Source of the DNA: Sphingobacteruim zhuxiongii
Lineage (GTDB): Bacteria > Bacteroidota > Bacteroidia > Sphingobacteriales > Sphingobacteriaceae
Direction of reading: 5' to 3'
NCBI RefSeq assembly: GCF_009557615.1
Contig: NZ_CP045652.1
Location: 3,720,001-3,784,000, forward strand
Length of the DNA stretch: 64,000 nt
Shown here: positions 40,707 to 49,952 of the stretch, piece after piece
Numbering within the stretch: position 1 is the stretch's first letter
Layout of the letters: each line of letters opens with the position of its first letter
Translations under genes and position numbers: made by a program
Notes under the pieces: model-generated
Databases searched by the model: none
The model's input: the letters and a program-made list of their open reading frames with translations, nothing else
What the model was told of the DNA's origin: nothing

Positions 40707-43700
40707 ATGTGCAAAAAAAGATTTAAAAGAGCCTTTCTTGCCAGTACATTTTATCCAATCACATCGGTACTGACATTAGCTCTACTTACTCCAGATGCTG
40801 TTTTAGCGTCAAACCTCAAGGAGTCAAGTTCAATTCATGCTGTTGCTTTTCAGGAAGTAATTTCCGGAACAATCAAAGGTGCCTCAGGACCTTTAAGTGC
40901 TGTAACAATTAGCGTCAAAGAAGATCCTAAGACCGTCTCTTCTACTGATGAGAATGGTGCGTTCTCAATCAACGCTAAAGTAGGTCAAACCTTGGTAATC
41001 TCTGCAGTAGGTTATGAAAAGGTAGAACGTAAAATCGAGTCAAACAACATGAGCATCGACTTAGAAGAGTCGGTCAATTCATTAGATGAAGTTGTTGTTG
41101 TAGGGTACGGTATTCAACAGAAAAAAGAAAGTTTAACGGGTGCATTACAAAATGTTAGTGGACAAAAACTTAGAGATGTAACAACACCATCGGTTGAAAA
41201 CATGTTAAATGGTAAGGCAGCCGGTGTATATGTTGCTCCAGGAACAGGACGTCCTGGTACGCGTGGCGCCGTTGTTATCCGTGGACAAGCATCTGTTAAT
41301 GGTGTTACAAGTCCGTTATGGGTTATTGATGGGGTTATCGTTGGTTATTCGCCGGGCGACTTGAATCCAGATGATATCTCCAACTTAACCGTATTAAAAG
41401 ATGCTGCATCAACATCCATCTATGGTTCTCAAGGTGCCAACGGTGTTGTTGTCGTAACTACAAAAGCGCCAAGAGCACAAAAAATGCAGCTTAGCTATTC
41501 GACAAAGCTTGGTTTCAACCAATTGACGAATGGTAATCTTGAAATGATGAATGGTAGCGAGCTATATGATTACTTCGCTTCATTTCAAAATGCAAGTGAT
41601 ATCAAATTTCCTAGATGGAATGAAGATTTAAGAAATTCAAACTTCGATTGGTGGGATGTTGCAGTTCGCAATGGTTTCACTCAAAACCACAATGTTTCAT
41701 TACAAGGTGGTAACGAGACATTGCAATCCTATTTATCATTAGGGTACTATAATGAGCTTGGAGCTGTTAAAGGATTCAGCTATGACCGCTATAATGTACG
41801 TTTAAATACAGTTTACAAACCATTCGAATGGTTAAGTATTAAACCTTCAATCGTTGGAGCGCTAAGAGGTACTGACGATAGACAATATAGCACAGGTGCT
41901 ATGGTTACCAACCTTCCTTGGGATAGCCCTTACGATGCAGAAGGGAAATTAGTACCACATCGCTACAGTGGATGGGTAAATAATGCGAGTACAAACTATC
42001 TTTATGACTTGCAATGGAACCATTCGGATACTAAAAATTACGAGCTACAAGGTAATTTTGACTTCGATGTAAGACTAACCGACTGGTTGACATTTTCATC
42101 TGTCAATAGCTACCGTACGAACCTTTACTCATCAGCAGGATATACAGACCCTCGCTCGAACGCAGGAGAAAGTGTTTTAGGACGTATTGCTGAGTATCGA
42201 TTAGATAACACACGTCGTTATACCAACCAATTATTGAGATTTAACAAAACATGGGACAAGCATTCCTTGAACGGTATTGTGGCTTATGAATTCAATGATT
42301 TCAATGAAAAAATAATTGATATATACGGAACAGGCTTCTTACCTGGCTTCGAAGTATTGGACGTTGTTGCAAGACCAGAACGCACAAAAGGTTCAATTAC
42401 AGAGTGGGCTACACAATCCTACCTTTCAAATGTTAACTATGCATATGACAACCGATATTTAGCGCAAGCATCTTTCCGTAGAGATGGTGCTTCAAACTTC
42501 GGTTCAGATGTTAAATATGGTAATTTCTTCTCTATCAGTGGTGCATGGAATATCCACAATGAGAGTTGGTTTGATGTAGAGAAAATCAATAGTTTAAAAC
42601 TTCGTGCAGCGTACGGGTCGGTAGGTAATAAACCGACTTCATTATACCCGCAATACGACCTTTATTCTATTAGTACTGGATCAGGTTATAATGGTACTCC
42701 TGGAGCATTGATTACACAAATTGGTAATCCAAATCTACAATGGGAGAATACATACACTGCTGGCTTCGGCTTAGATGCAGCATTCTTCAATAACCGCTTG
42801 CGCTTAACTGCAGATTACTACAACAAAACAACAGACAATGTATTGTTCCAAGTTCCTGTTACGGGTCTAATTGGTGTTAACTCAATCTGGAGAAACGTTG
42901 GAGAGATGCAAAATAAAGGTTATGAATTAACTATCGGTGGTGATATCATTAAAAAAGGCGATTGGTTATGGAGTATGGATGTTAATCTAGGTCACAACAA
43001 AAACAAACTAACCGAGCTTTACAAAACGTTAGTTAATGGTCAACTTGTTGCTAAGCCAATTATCGCTTCTGATAACTCGGGTATAGCAGGATCGGCACAA
43101 CGATTATTAGAAATCGGATCTCCGGTGGATACGTATTACATGATCGAATGGGCTGGCGTAAATCCGGATAACGGTAAACCAATGTGGTATAAAGACGATC
43201 TTGATGCCGAAGGAAATGTAATCGGAAAAAGCACAACAGAAAACTATGCTGCCGCAAACTACAGAAAAGTAGGAAATGCAGCTCCTGATTTATTTGGTGG
43301 TTTCAGTACTTTCGTTGCGTACAAAGCTTTCGACTTATCTGCAAACTTTGGTTTTTCTCTAGGTGGTCAGAAATACAACTATGCACGTCAAGAGTTAGAT
43401 GCTGACGGAACATATGTTGATAGAAATCAAATGAAATTACAGGATGGTTGGAATCGTTGGGAAAAACCAGGTGACATCGCAACCCATCCAGTTGCACGAT
43501 ACAACAATTCGTACAATGCAAACAAAGCATCTACTAGATATTTAGAAAGCAATGACTTCTTACGATTAAGATCATTAGCTGTAGGTTATTCTATTAAATT
43601 ACCTCAATACCACTTAAGTAATGTAAGAGTATTCTTATCGGGTGAAAACCTTTTCACTTGGACAAACTACTCGGGTGTAGATCCAGAGGCGACAATCAAT

Positions 43701-43790
43701 CCGGATAACGGAAAGTTATTGGAAACTGCGTCCCCATCGGTCTATCCGGCTACGCGTAAGTTTATGTTTGGTTTAAATGTTACATTTTAA
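40707..43790 (+). CDS. SusC-type TonB-dependent outer-membrane transporter
   Basis: The 1027-residue protein has a signal region, a carboxypeptidase-D-like beta-sandwich (about residues 50-120, ISGTIKGASGPLSAVTISVK, then FSINAKVGQTLVISAVGYE), the TonB-box region LDEVVVVGYG (127-135) and a plug with VLKDAASTSIYGSQGANGVVVVTTK. A long barrel with many aromatic belts follows and ends GLNVTF, the typical C-terminal Phe. SusC proteins import oligosaccharides or peptides with SusD. No hydrolase gene accompanies the pair, so its substrate is unknown. SusD follows 18 bases later. Confidence 0.95.
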   Translation: MCKKRFKRAFLASTFYPITSVLTLALLTPDAVLASNLKESSSIHAVAFQEVISGTIKGASGPLSAVTISVKEDPKTVSSTDENGAFSINAKVGQTLVISAVGYEKVERKIESNNMSIDLEESVNSLDEVVVVGYGIQQKKESLTGALQNVSGQKLRDVTTPSVENMLNGKAAGVYVAPGTGRPGTRGAVVIRGQASVNGVTSPLWVIDGVIVGYSPGDLNPDDISNLTVLKDAASTSIYGSQGANGVVVVTTKAPRAQKMQLSYSTKLGFNQLTNGNLEMMNGSELYDYFASFQNASDIKFPRWNEDLRNSNFDWWDVAVRNGFTQNHNVSLQGGNETLQSYLSLGYYNELGAVKGFSYDRYNVRLNTVYKPFEWLSIKPSIVGALRGTDDRQYSTGAMVTNLPWDSPYDAEGKLVPHRYSGWVNNASTNYLYDLQWNHSDTKNYELQGNFDFDVRLTDWLTFSSVNSYRTNLYSSAGYTDPRSNAGESVLGRIAEYRLDNTRRYTNQLLRFNKTWDKHSLNGIVAYEFNDFNEKIIDIYGTGFLPGFEVLDVVARPERTKGSITEWATQSYLSNVNYAYDNRYLAQASFRRDGASNFGSDVKYGNFFSISGAWNIHNESWFDVEKINSLKLRAAYGSVGNKPTSLYPQYDLYSISTGSGYNGTPGALITQIGNPNLQWENTYTAGFGLDAAFFNNRLRLTADYYNKTTDNVLFQVPVTGLIGVNSIWRNVGEMQNKGYELTIGGDIIKKGDWLWSMDVNLGHNKNKLTELYKTLVNGQLVAKPIIASDNSGIAGSAQRLLEIGSPVDTYYMIEWAGVNPDNGKPMWYKDDLDAEGNVIGKSTTENYAAANYRKVGNAAPDLFGGFSTFVAYKAFDLSANFGFSLGGQKYNYARQELDADGTYVDRNQMKLQDGWNRWEKPGDIATHPVARYNNSYNANKASTRYLESNDFLRLRSLAVGYSIKLPQYHLSNVRVFLSGENLFTWTNYSGVDPEATINPDNGKLLETASPSVYPATRKFMFGLNVTF

Positions 43791-43808
43791 TTGAGGGAGA
43801 TTACCATT

Positions 43809-45530
43809 ATGAAAAAGCTATTATTTTTACTATCAGCAACTGCTTTAATCTCCTCATGCGAGATTGACCGATTGCCTAAAGGTTCCATGGATACAGATGG
43901 AGTTGCGGAGAATCCGCAAGCCTTAATTACTGGAGCATATGCACAATTAAAAGCATGGTCGGATCCCATGCACCGCGCTGGTGAATACGCAGGCGACAAT
44001 ATGATGATTCGTGGATCATCTACTGATGCGTTCTATGAATTTATCTCATTCTCACGTACACCAAACAATTATCGCTTATCGAATTTCTGGGATTACAGTT
44101 ATAAGGCAATCGCGCAAGCGTCAAATGCAATGAAATTTTTGAAAGAAGGTGAAAGTGTTGATGTAGACAATCAAATTGGAGAGTGTTACTTCATTCGTGG
44201 ATTAATGTACTTCTACTTAGTGCGTGCTTATGGACGTCCATATTATCAAAGCCCTGAGACAAACTTAGGATTACCAATCGTGAACGGGACTCCCGAGGAT
44301 CCACTAGGTGATTTGAATTTCCCAGACCGCGCTACGGTAAAAGAAACCTATGAGCAAATCATTGCAGACCTAACAAAAGCGGAAACCTTGTTAACATTAG
44401 GCAAAGGAAATATCTACGCTACGAAAGAAAGTGCACAAGCAATTCTTTCACGTGTATACTTATACATGAGCGGAACATATGAAAAACCTAACACGCAATA
44501 CGCTAAATTATCTGCTGAATACGCCGATAAAGTGATTAACTCCGGAAAATTCAATCTTCTATCACGTGCCGAATTCATGCGTTACAATACCTTTACTCCA
44601 GAGAACAACAAAGAGACAATATTCGCAGTTAAACGCGTAGCGTCAGAATTCTCAGGTAGTGATCACTACTATGGTGTTGGAGGGATGTATGCGAACATTG
44701 GTGGACAAGGTTGGGGTGAAATGTATGCTAGTGCAAAATACATAGATTTGTTAAACGAAACAGGAAGAAATGACTGGAGACCGGACAACCAAAATATAGT
44801 AGATGCGCGTGCGGCATTCATAGAGCCTACCTACGATCAAAATGGCGGAAAGTATACCGAAGTATTCCGTTATATAAAACAAGATAGCGAGACCTCTAAA
44901 AACTATATGCAGGACACGATTATTCGTAGCGGAAGCACTTTGATAGCAAAAGAGGTAACAACGGTGAATAAAAAACCTATTGTTGACCGCTATACTATGA
45001 CCCCTGTAGACGCTTCACAAGGAATCTATTCAATCAAACATAAAGATGGAAGAACTTACACAGGTGTTTTAGATTACTACATTTCGCTGAACCGTGCATA
45101 TCCACAATTCTACATTGTTAAAGCTTCTCGCGAAGGAGAAAACTCTCACTTACATTCTCCAGTAATTACTCGTTTGGGTGAAGTTTATTTAAACCGCGCG
45201 GAAGCAAATGCTAAACAAGGTAAATATGCTGAGGCACTAGCTGATTTAAATAGAATTCGCACACGCTCCATTGAAAAAGGAGCATATACCAGCTTAAGTG
45301 CTGCGAATGCGAGTGAAAGAATTGATAAAGAACGTCAGTTAGAGTTAGCATTCCAAGCAGAACGTAGTTATGATGTATTCCGTAACGGAGCTTCTTTAAC
45401 ACGTGATTACCCAGGTCCACAAGAACAGAAAGCTGTGATTGCACCTACTGATTACCGTGTAATTTATTACATTCCTCAAACGGCGATCGATGCATACCCT
45501 GGTCAATTAACTCAAAATCCTACACAGTAG
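43809..45530 (+). CDS. SusD/RagB-type substrate-binding lipoprotein
   Basis: From the ATG at 43809 the protein has 573 residues (an upstream TTG-start reading at 43791 is unlikely). The lipobox is LISSC with Cys17. SusD features include the TPR-like helices AQASNAMKFLKEG, GECYFIRGLMYFYLVRAYGRPYY near residue 120, AQAILSRVYLYMSGTYEKPN near residue 210, and the C-terminal GEVYLNRAEANAKQGKYAEALADLNRIRTRS. It caps the SusC barrel on the cell surface and binds ligand. A strong terminator follows, so the operon is only two genes. Confidence 0.95.
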   Translation: MKKLLFLLSATALISSCEIDRLPKGSMDTDGVAENPQALITGAYAQLKAWSDPMHRAGEYAGDNMMIRGSSTDAFYEFISFSRTPNNYRLSNFWDYSYKAIAQASNAMKFLKEGESVDVDNQIGECYFIRGLMYFYLVRAYGRPYYQSPETNLGLPIVNGTPEDPLGDLNFPDRATVKETYEQIIADLTKAETLLTLGKGNIYATKESAQAILSRVYLYMSGTYEKPNTQYAKLSAEYADKVINSGKFNLLSRAEFMRYNTFTPENNKETIFAVKRVASEFSGSDHYYGVGGMYANIGGQGWGEMYASAKYIDLLNETGRNDWRPDNQNIVDARAAFIEPTYDQNGGKYTEVFRYIKQDSETSKNYMQDTIIRSGSTLIAKEVTTVNKKPIVDRYTMTPVDASQGIYSIKHKDGRTYTGVLDYYISLNRAYPQFYIVKASREGENSHLHSPVITRLGEVYLNRAEANAKQGKYAEALADLNRIRTRSIEKGAYTSLSAANASERIDKERQLELAFQAERSYDVFRNGASLTRDYPGPQEQKAVIAPTDYRVIYYIPQTAIDAYPGQLTQNPTQ

Positions 45531-45620
45531 GTTAGAATTAAAGAGGAAATATTTGAAATATTAAGCTCCTTATCAGGTGTATTGATATACATATCAAATA
45601 ATGATTCTCGGTTAATATAT

Positions 45621-45652
45621 AAAAAAGCCAACCCAATGGGTTGGCTTTTTTA
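45621..45652 (+). terminator. Terminator of the SusC/SusD operon
   Basis: AAAAAAGCCAACCC and GGGTTGGCTTTTTT form a perfect stem with a 3-base loop followed by TAT. Confidence 0.92.
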
Positions 45653-45760
45653 TATTGCTATAGATAGTAATCTTTGAAACTCAGAGGACATCTGTTATGC
45701 CTAGCATTTATAAAGGCCCTATAATGTCTCCATTTAATATCCCTTACACCTATCTAGCAG

Positions 45761-45794
45761 AAAAGGCCAAAATGCAGTGCAAATTGGCCTTTTC
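45761..45794 (-). terminator. Terminator of rpsP
   Basis: AAAAGGCCAA (45761-45770) and TTGGCCTTTT (45784-45793) form a perfect 10-bp stem with a 13-base loop, located 20 bases past the rpsP stop on the minus strand. It would end rpsP transcription before the Sus locus. Confidence 0.8.
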
Positions 45795-45813
45795 TTTAGA
45801 ATTTTCGAAAGGA

Positions 45814-46347
45814 TTAACCTTCTGTTTCTTCTGTGTTTTCTTCAGCAGCAGCTTCTTCGATAGCTTCTTCTGCAGCAGCTTCTTCAACTGGAGCATTTTT
45901 AGCAGCGATAGCAGCAGCTTTGTCTTCTTTTTTCTTAGCTTCAGCAGCTAATGCAGCTTTTTTAACTGCATCTTTAGATTGTGCTAAGCCAGATTTTTTA
46001 CCTTCGATTTTCGCGTCGTTTCCTTCAGTCCAAGCAGCGAATAATTCTTCTGCTTTAGCCTCATCGAAAGCACCTTTTTTCACACCACCTTGTAAGTGTT
46101 TTTTGTAAAGAACACCTTTGTAAGAAAGGATAGCGCGAGCTGTGTCAGTAGGTTGTGCACCATTGTTCACCCAATTTAATGCTCTATCGAAATCTAAGAT
46201 GATAGTTGCTGGGTTAGTGTTCGGGTTATAAGAACCGATACGCTCAATAAATTTACCATCACGTGGAGCACGTGCATCTGCTACTACTACATGGTAAAAA
46301 GGTTTTCCTTTTTTACCGTGTCTCTGCAATCTGATTTTAGTTGCCAT
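45814..46347 (-). CDS. rpsP: 30S ribosomal protein S16
   Basis: The 177-residue protein has the S16 domain in its first 85 residues ([44 protein letters not shown] in pieces, then [20 protein letters not shown]). A Lys/Ala/Glu-rich extension of about 90 residues follows ([18 protein letters not shown]...), ending in an Ala/Glu stretch. S16 is usually 80-90 residues; extended forms occur in Bacteroidota. It has a good -7 element upstream (46407-46414) and its own terminator downstream. Confidence 0.97.
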   Translation of the reverse strand: MATKIRLQRHGKKGKPFYHVVVADARAPRDGKFIERIGSYNPNTNPATIILDFDRALNWVNNGAQPTDTARAILSYKGVLYKKHLQGGVKKGAFDEAKAEELFAAWTEGNDAKIEGKKSGLAQSKDAVKKAALAAEAKKKEDKAAAIAAKNAPVEEAAAEEAIEEAAAEENTEETEG

Positions 46348-46406
46348 GTTTTTATTTTATTTTATGTATTCAACATATCCCCCGTTGCTACATGCAGGAA
46401 GGGACG

Positions 46407-46414
46407 CAAAGATA
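46407..46414 (-). promoter_or_regulatory. Candidate -7 element of rpsP
   Basis: On the minus strand the octamer is TATCTTTG followed by CG, matching TAnnTTTG exactly. It lies 59 bases before the rpsP ATG. The -33 region is T-rich (GCTTTTTAG) rather than a clean TTTG. Confidence 0.5.
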
Positions 46415-46584
46415 CAAATATTTTATTTACTAAAAAGCTAAATATCAAAAGATTGTTATATCTAAGTCGCTCGTTAACACCAGCATAGCGATGCTTAGAT
46501 CCGATAGGCAGCCTATTTCGTAATTAATTTGAGGATTAAAGCGATATTGACGATATTCAACCTCATTAATCTGCATTCATTGCT

Positions 46585-49500
46585 ATGTCAGGAAAAGCAC
46601 CTCTAAAAATCGTAAAGGCTTCTGCCGGATCGGGAAAAACATTCAGTCTAACAGTTCATTACCTTAGTTTATTACTTGCCAAGGAAAGCAACTATAGAGA
46701 AATCTTAGCTGTCACTTTCACCAACAAAGCGACAGCGGAGATGAAAGATCGAATCCTAAGTGTACTCCATGGATTAGCAATCGCAGCCCCTCACCTCGAC
46801 ATAGAAAGCTACCGCAGCCAAATATTGTCCCAATTTCCAGAATGGGATAGGAACACCTTACAAGAAAAAGCGTATCGTGTATATCGGCGCATCCTTCATG
46901 ACTACAGTCATTTCTCTGTAAGTACCATCGATGGGTTCTCTCAAAAAGTAATCCGCAGCTTTACATACGAGCTCAATCTGGATGCAGCTTATGCTATAGA
47001 AATGAATACCAACAAGGTAAAGAAGGATCTGACAATCATGCTAAACCAGCTATTGGACGAAAAACCAGAACTCTTGGAATGGATTATTTCTTATGCCGAG
47101 CAAAAGATCGCGAACAATGAGAATTGGAACTATAGGCAGCAATTGATGTCGCTTGCTGGACTAATATTCTCAGAGAATTTTCAGGAGTTCGATGCCTATT
47201 TGTTAGCTGCAGATACGAATCAAGTCTTTAATTTATTACAGAAAGAAATCGGCGAGAAATCGCAAACCTTTATAGCCGCCTTCTCACAAGCAATAGAAGC
47301 TTTCAGAACCACTTTCAATTCCTTGGGTATTGATGAGTCAGACATGAAAGGAAAGTCACGAAACAAGCTTGTATCAGCCGCTAAAACGGATAGCAACCTC
47401 CATAAGGTCAATGAAGGTGAATTACAAAAGATCTTTGATAAGTACCTACTTCTTCTGGACAATGATGAGGCTTTTACAGACCAAAACAAGGAAGTACGAT
47501 ATGATTTGCAAATCGGTATCCAACCAGCACTTCAAACTATCTTCAATATACACCAATTGTTTCCAAGCTTTATCGCTTATAAAGCGGTTGAAGCAAACTT
47601 GTATTTCCTACGTCTACTAAAGGAAATGAGTGACTTACTAAGCCTTTGGCGCAAAGAACATGCATCGCAACTTATTTCAGACTCTCAAATTCTACTCAAT
47701 AAACTAGGGCTTGATGAAAACAATGATCCAACGTTTATTTGGGAGAAGATTGGCAATCGATATAATTATTTCTTGTTCGATGAATTCCAAGATACGTCAA
47801 GAATACAGTGGAAAAACTACAGTCCGCTCTTGCTTAACGCTCTTGCAAATGCGCAAGGTAAAATTAGTGAACACCTTATCGTAGGTGATGTGAAACAAAG
47901 TATTTATCGCTGGCGAAATGGAGATTGGAGAATATTATTGCAGCAAGTAGAACAACAAGTCAGTGATTCGTTTCACTTGAACGAGCAGTCCAAGCTACAA
48001 TTTATTGAACAGGGCGCTTTATTGACCAATTATCGAAGCCTTCCGAATATTGTTAAGCTGAATAATTACTTATTCAGTAGTATACCAAACCTAATGCAGC
48101 AAGTACTAAACGAGCAAGTGCTAAGCACATTGAATAATGAAGGTAAAGCATGGTGGCATTCGACAGGCAATGATCAAATGTTGATAAAAGCATACGAGGG
48201 AAGCCAACAAGAATTACCAGCACATTTATTGAATGAATCAGCAAATCAAGGCTCTATCGAAATCTCTCTTCTTCCTGTTGAAAACGGCATGAGACGAAGA
48301 AACCAAGTGGAAGAAGCATCAATTGAAGCGCTTTGTGAGAAAATTGCTGAATGGATAAGCACCGGGCGTTATAAAGCATCTCAAATTGGAATTCTTGTTC
48401 GCAGCAATGCACAAGCGAGAATTTTAATACAAGAGCTGATGGATTATAAGAATACACATCAACTAACTTATGAAGTGATTTCCGGTGATGCTTTAACACT
48501 CGTGTCCAACCAAGCCATTTTGTTACTCATTGAAACTTTTAAAGCATTAGTATATCAATCAGATAAGCATGTTGTTCAACTCGCTAATATTGCTTACCTA
48601 TTTCAATTAAGTAAGGGGGAGTCTACTTTCAATCAAAGCTATTGGTTGAAATTTAGACATAACGAAATTGAGGAACTACGAGGTTTAATTCCCGACGAAT
48701 TAATCGACCAATGGGATGCTCTTCAAAAGATGCCATTGATTCATCTTTCTGAAAAACTAATTGAGATTTATTCTTTAACAAAGGACAACAGCATACACCT
48801 TCCCTATCTACTTGCCTTCAAAGACATAATCAGTTCTTTTTCCGCAATGGGTGAACGCGGCCTTATCCAATTCTTAGAATATTGGTTAGAGGATGGCGAA
48901 AAGGCTGTGCTACCTAGCAATGGAAAAGTTGATGCAATTGAAGTAACAACGATACATAAGTCAAAAGGACTTGCTTATGATGTTGTCATGCTACCATTTT
49001 GTTCTTGGAGCTTGGATGGTATGACTCGAGGCGACTTTTGGATCAATGTAGATAATAGCCCATTCGCTATGCTCGGAAAAATTCCAATCAAATACAGTAA
49101 AACACTTGGAAATTCTATCTTCTATCAGCAGTACTATGAAGAAATGCTTTTTAATTATATGGACGCTCTTAATACCTTTTATGTCGCCAACACGCGAGCG
49201 AAGCAACATCTTTACCTGTCAGCGCCACAGTTTAAGCCTGATGTAGATAAGAAAACGGGAGAAATAAAAGGATATATCGCTAGCAACGAATACATTTCTG
49301 ATCTTTTAATCGAAGCGCTGACAGCGGATGAGGCGGTTTTTAAACTTGAGAACAATCAGATTAATATCCAAAACATTATTTCTGAAGATAAAAAAAGCAA
49401 CAAAAAAGACAGCGATTTTATTGCCTTGAATCATTACCCAATTTCAAATGTTTTAGAAAAGGAATGGGAGCACGCGACTAGCCGTAGTATAAACAATATT

Positions 49501-49941
49501 CTCATGATGGAGAAAGCTGCCCAATATGGTGTGCTAGCCCATGAAATTATTTCAGAGGCCGCTCAAGAAGAAGATATCGATCGACTCGTAGACAAGTTTA
49601 TACAAGAAGGTATTCTACCAATAAGCGATAAAGAAGCCTTACTTCTTGAGATTCACGAAGTCTGGAATCAACCATTAATCAACTCTTGGCTAAAGGGAGA
49701 CTATAAAATCTGGAATGAAGCAAGTATCCTAACAGCAGAAGGAGAAACAATACGTCCAGATAAAGTTTTTACTAGCCCAACAAGTACCATTGTGTTAGAT
49801 TTTAAATTTACACAAGGCGACTACGTAGGCCACAAAGCCCAAGTGGACAAATACATGAAGGCTATTCGTAATGTTGGTTATGAAAATGTCAAAGGTTACC
49901 TATACTACGCCAAATCAAAAGAATTAGTCGAAGTAATTTAA
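46585..49941 (+). CDS. AddA-like UvrD-family helicase/nuclease
   Basis: The 1118-residue protein has the superfamily 1 helicase motifs in order: Walker A APLKIVKASAGSGKTFSL, motif Ia LAVTFTNKATAEMKDR, motif II FLFDEFQDTSRIQWK, motif III LIVGDVKQSIYRWRNGD, motif V VTTIHKSKGLAYDVVMLP and motif VI TFYVANTRAKQHLYLSAP. A C-terminal PD-(D/E)XK nuclease reads HEIISEA, IRPDKVFTSP and IVLDFKFTQGD. This is the RecB/AddA-type subunit that resects double-strand breaks for RecA. It is followed 11 bases later by an AddB-like gene, with which it surely acts. Confidence 0.92.
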   Translation: MSGKAPLKIVKASAGSGKTFSLTVHYLSLLLAKESNYREILAVTFTNKATAEMKDRILSVLHGLAIAAPHLDIESYRSQILSQFPEWDRNTLQEKAYRVYRRILHDYSHFSVSTIDGFSQKVIRSFTYELNLDAAYAIEMNTNKVKKDLTIMLNQLLDEKPELLEWIISYAEQKIANNENWNYRQQLMSLAGLIFSENFQEFDAYLLAADTNQVFNLLQKEIGEKSQTFIAAFSQAIEAFRTTFNSLGIDESDMKGKSRNKLVSAAKTDSNLHKVNEGELQKIFDKYLLLLDNDEAFTDQNKEVRYDLQIGIQPALQTIFNIHQLFPSFIAYKAVEANLYFLRLLKEMSDLLSLWRKEHASQLISDSQILLNKLGLDENNDPTFIWEKIGNRYNYFLFDEFQDTSRIQWKNYSPLLLNALANAQGKISEHLIVGDVKQSIYRWRNGDWRILLQQVEQQVSDSFHLNEQSKLQFIEQGALLTNYRSLPNIVKLNNYLFSSIPNLMQQVLNEQVLSTLNNEGKAWWHSTGNDQMLIKAYEGSQQELPAHLLNESANQGSIEISLLPVENGMRRRNQVEEASIEALCEKIAEWISTGRYKASQIGILVRSNAQARILIQELMDYKNTHQLTYEVISGDALTLVSNQAILLLIETFKALVYQSDKHVVQLANIAYLFQLSKGESTFNQSYWLKFRHNEIEELRGLIPDELIDQWDALQKMPLIHLSEKLIEIYSLTKDNSIHLPYLLAFKDIISSFSAMGERGLIQFLEYWLEDGEKAVLPSNGKVDAIEVTTIHKSKGLAYDVVMLPFCSWSLDGMTRGDFWINVDNSPFAMLGKIPIKYSKTLGNSIFYQQYYEEMLFNYMDALNTFYVANTRAKQHLYLSAPQFKPDVDKKTGEIKGYIASNEYISDLLIEALTADEAVFKLENNQINIQNIISEDKKSNKKDSDFIALNHYPISNVLEKEWEHATSRSINNILMMEKAAQYGVLAHEIISEAAQEEDIDRLVDKFIQEGILPISDKEALLLEIHEVWNQPLINSWLKGDYKIWNEASILTAEGETIRPDKVFTSPTSTIVLDFKFTQGDYVGHKAQVDKYMKAIRNVGYENVKGYLYYAKSKELVEVI

Positions 49942-49952
49942 AAATTAGCACG

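Noticed and set aside
43791..43808. TTG start for SusD
   Set aside because: The ATG at 43809 gives a normal lipoprotein signal; the six extra residues would spoil it.
45697..45951. Cys/Ser/Phe-rich plus-strand ORF over the rpsP tail
   Set aside because: It is the antisense of the Ala/Glu/Lys-rich S16 extension; low-complexity composition and no independent signal.
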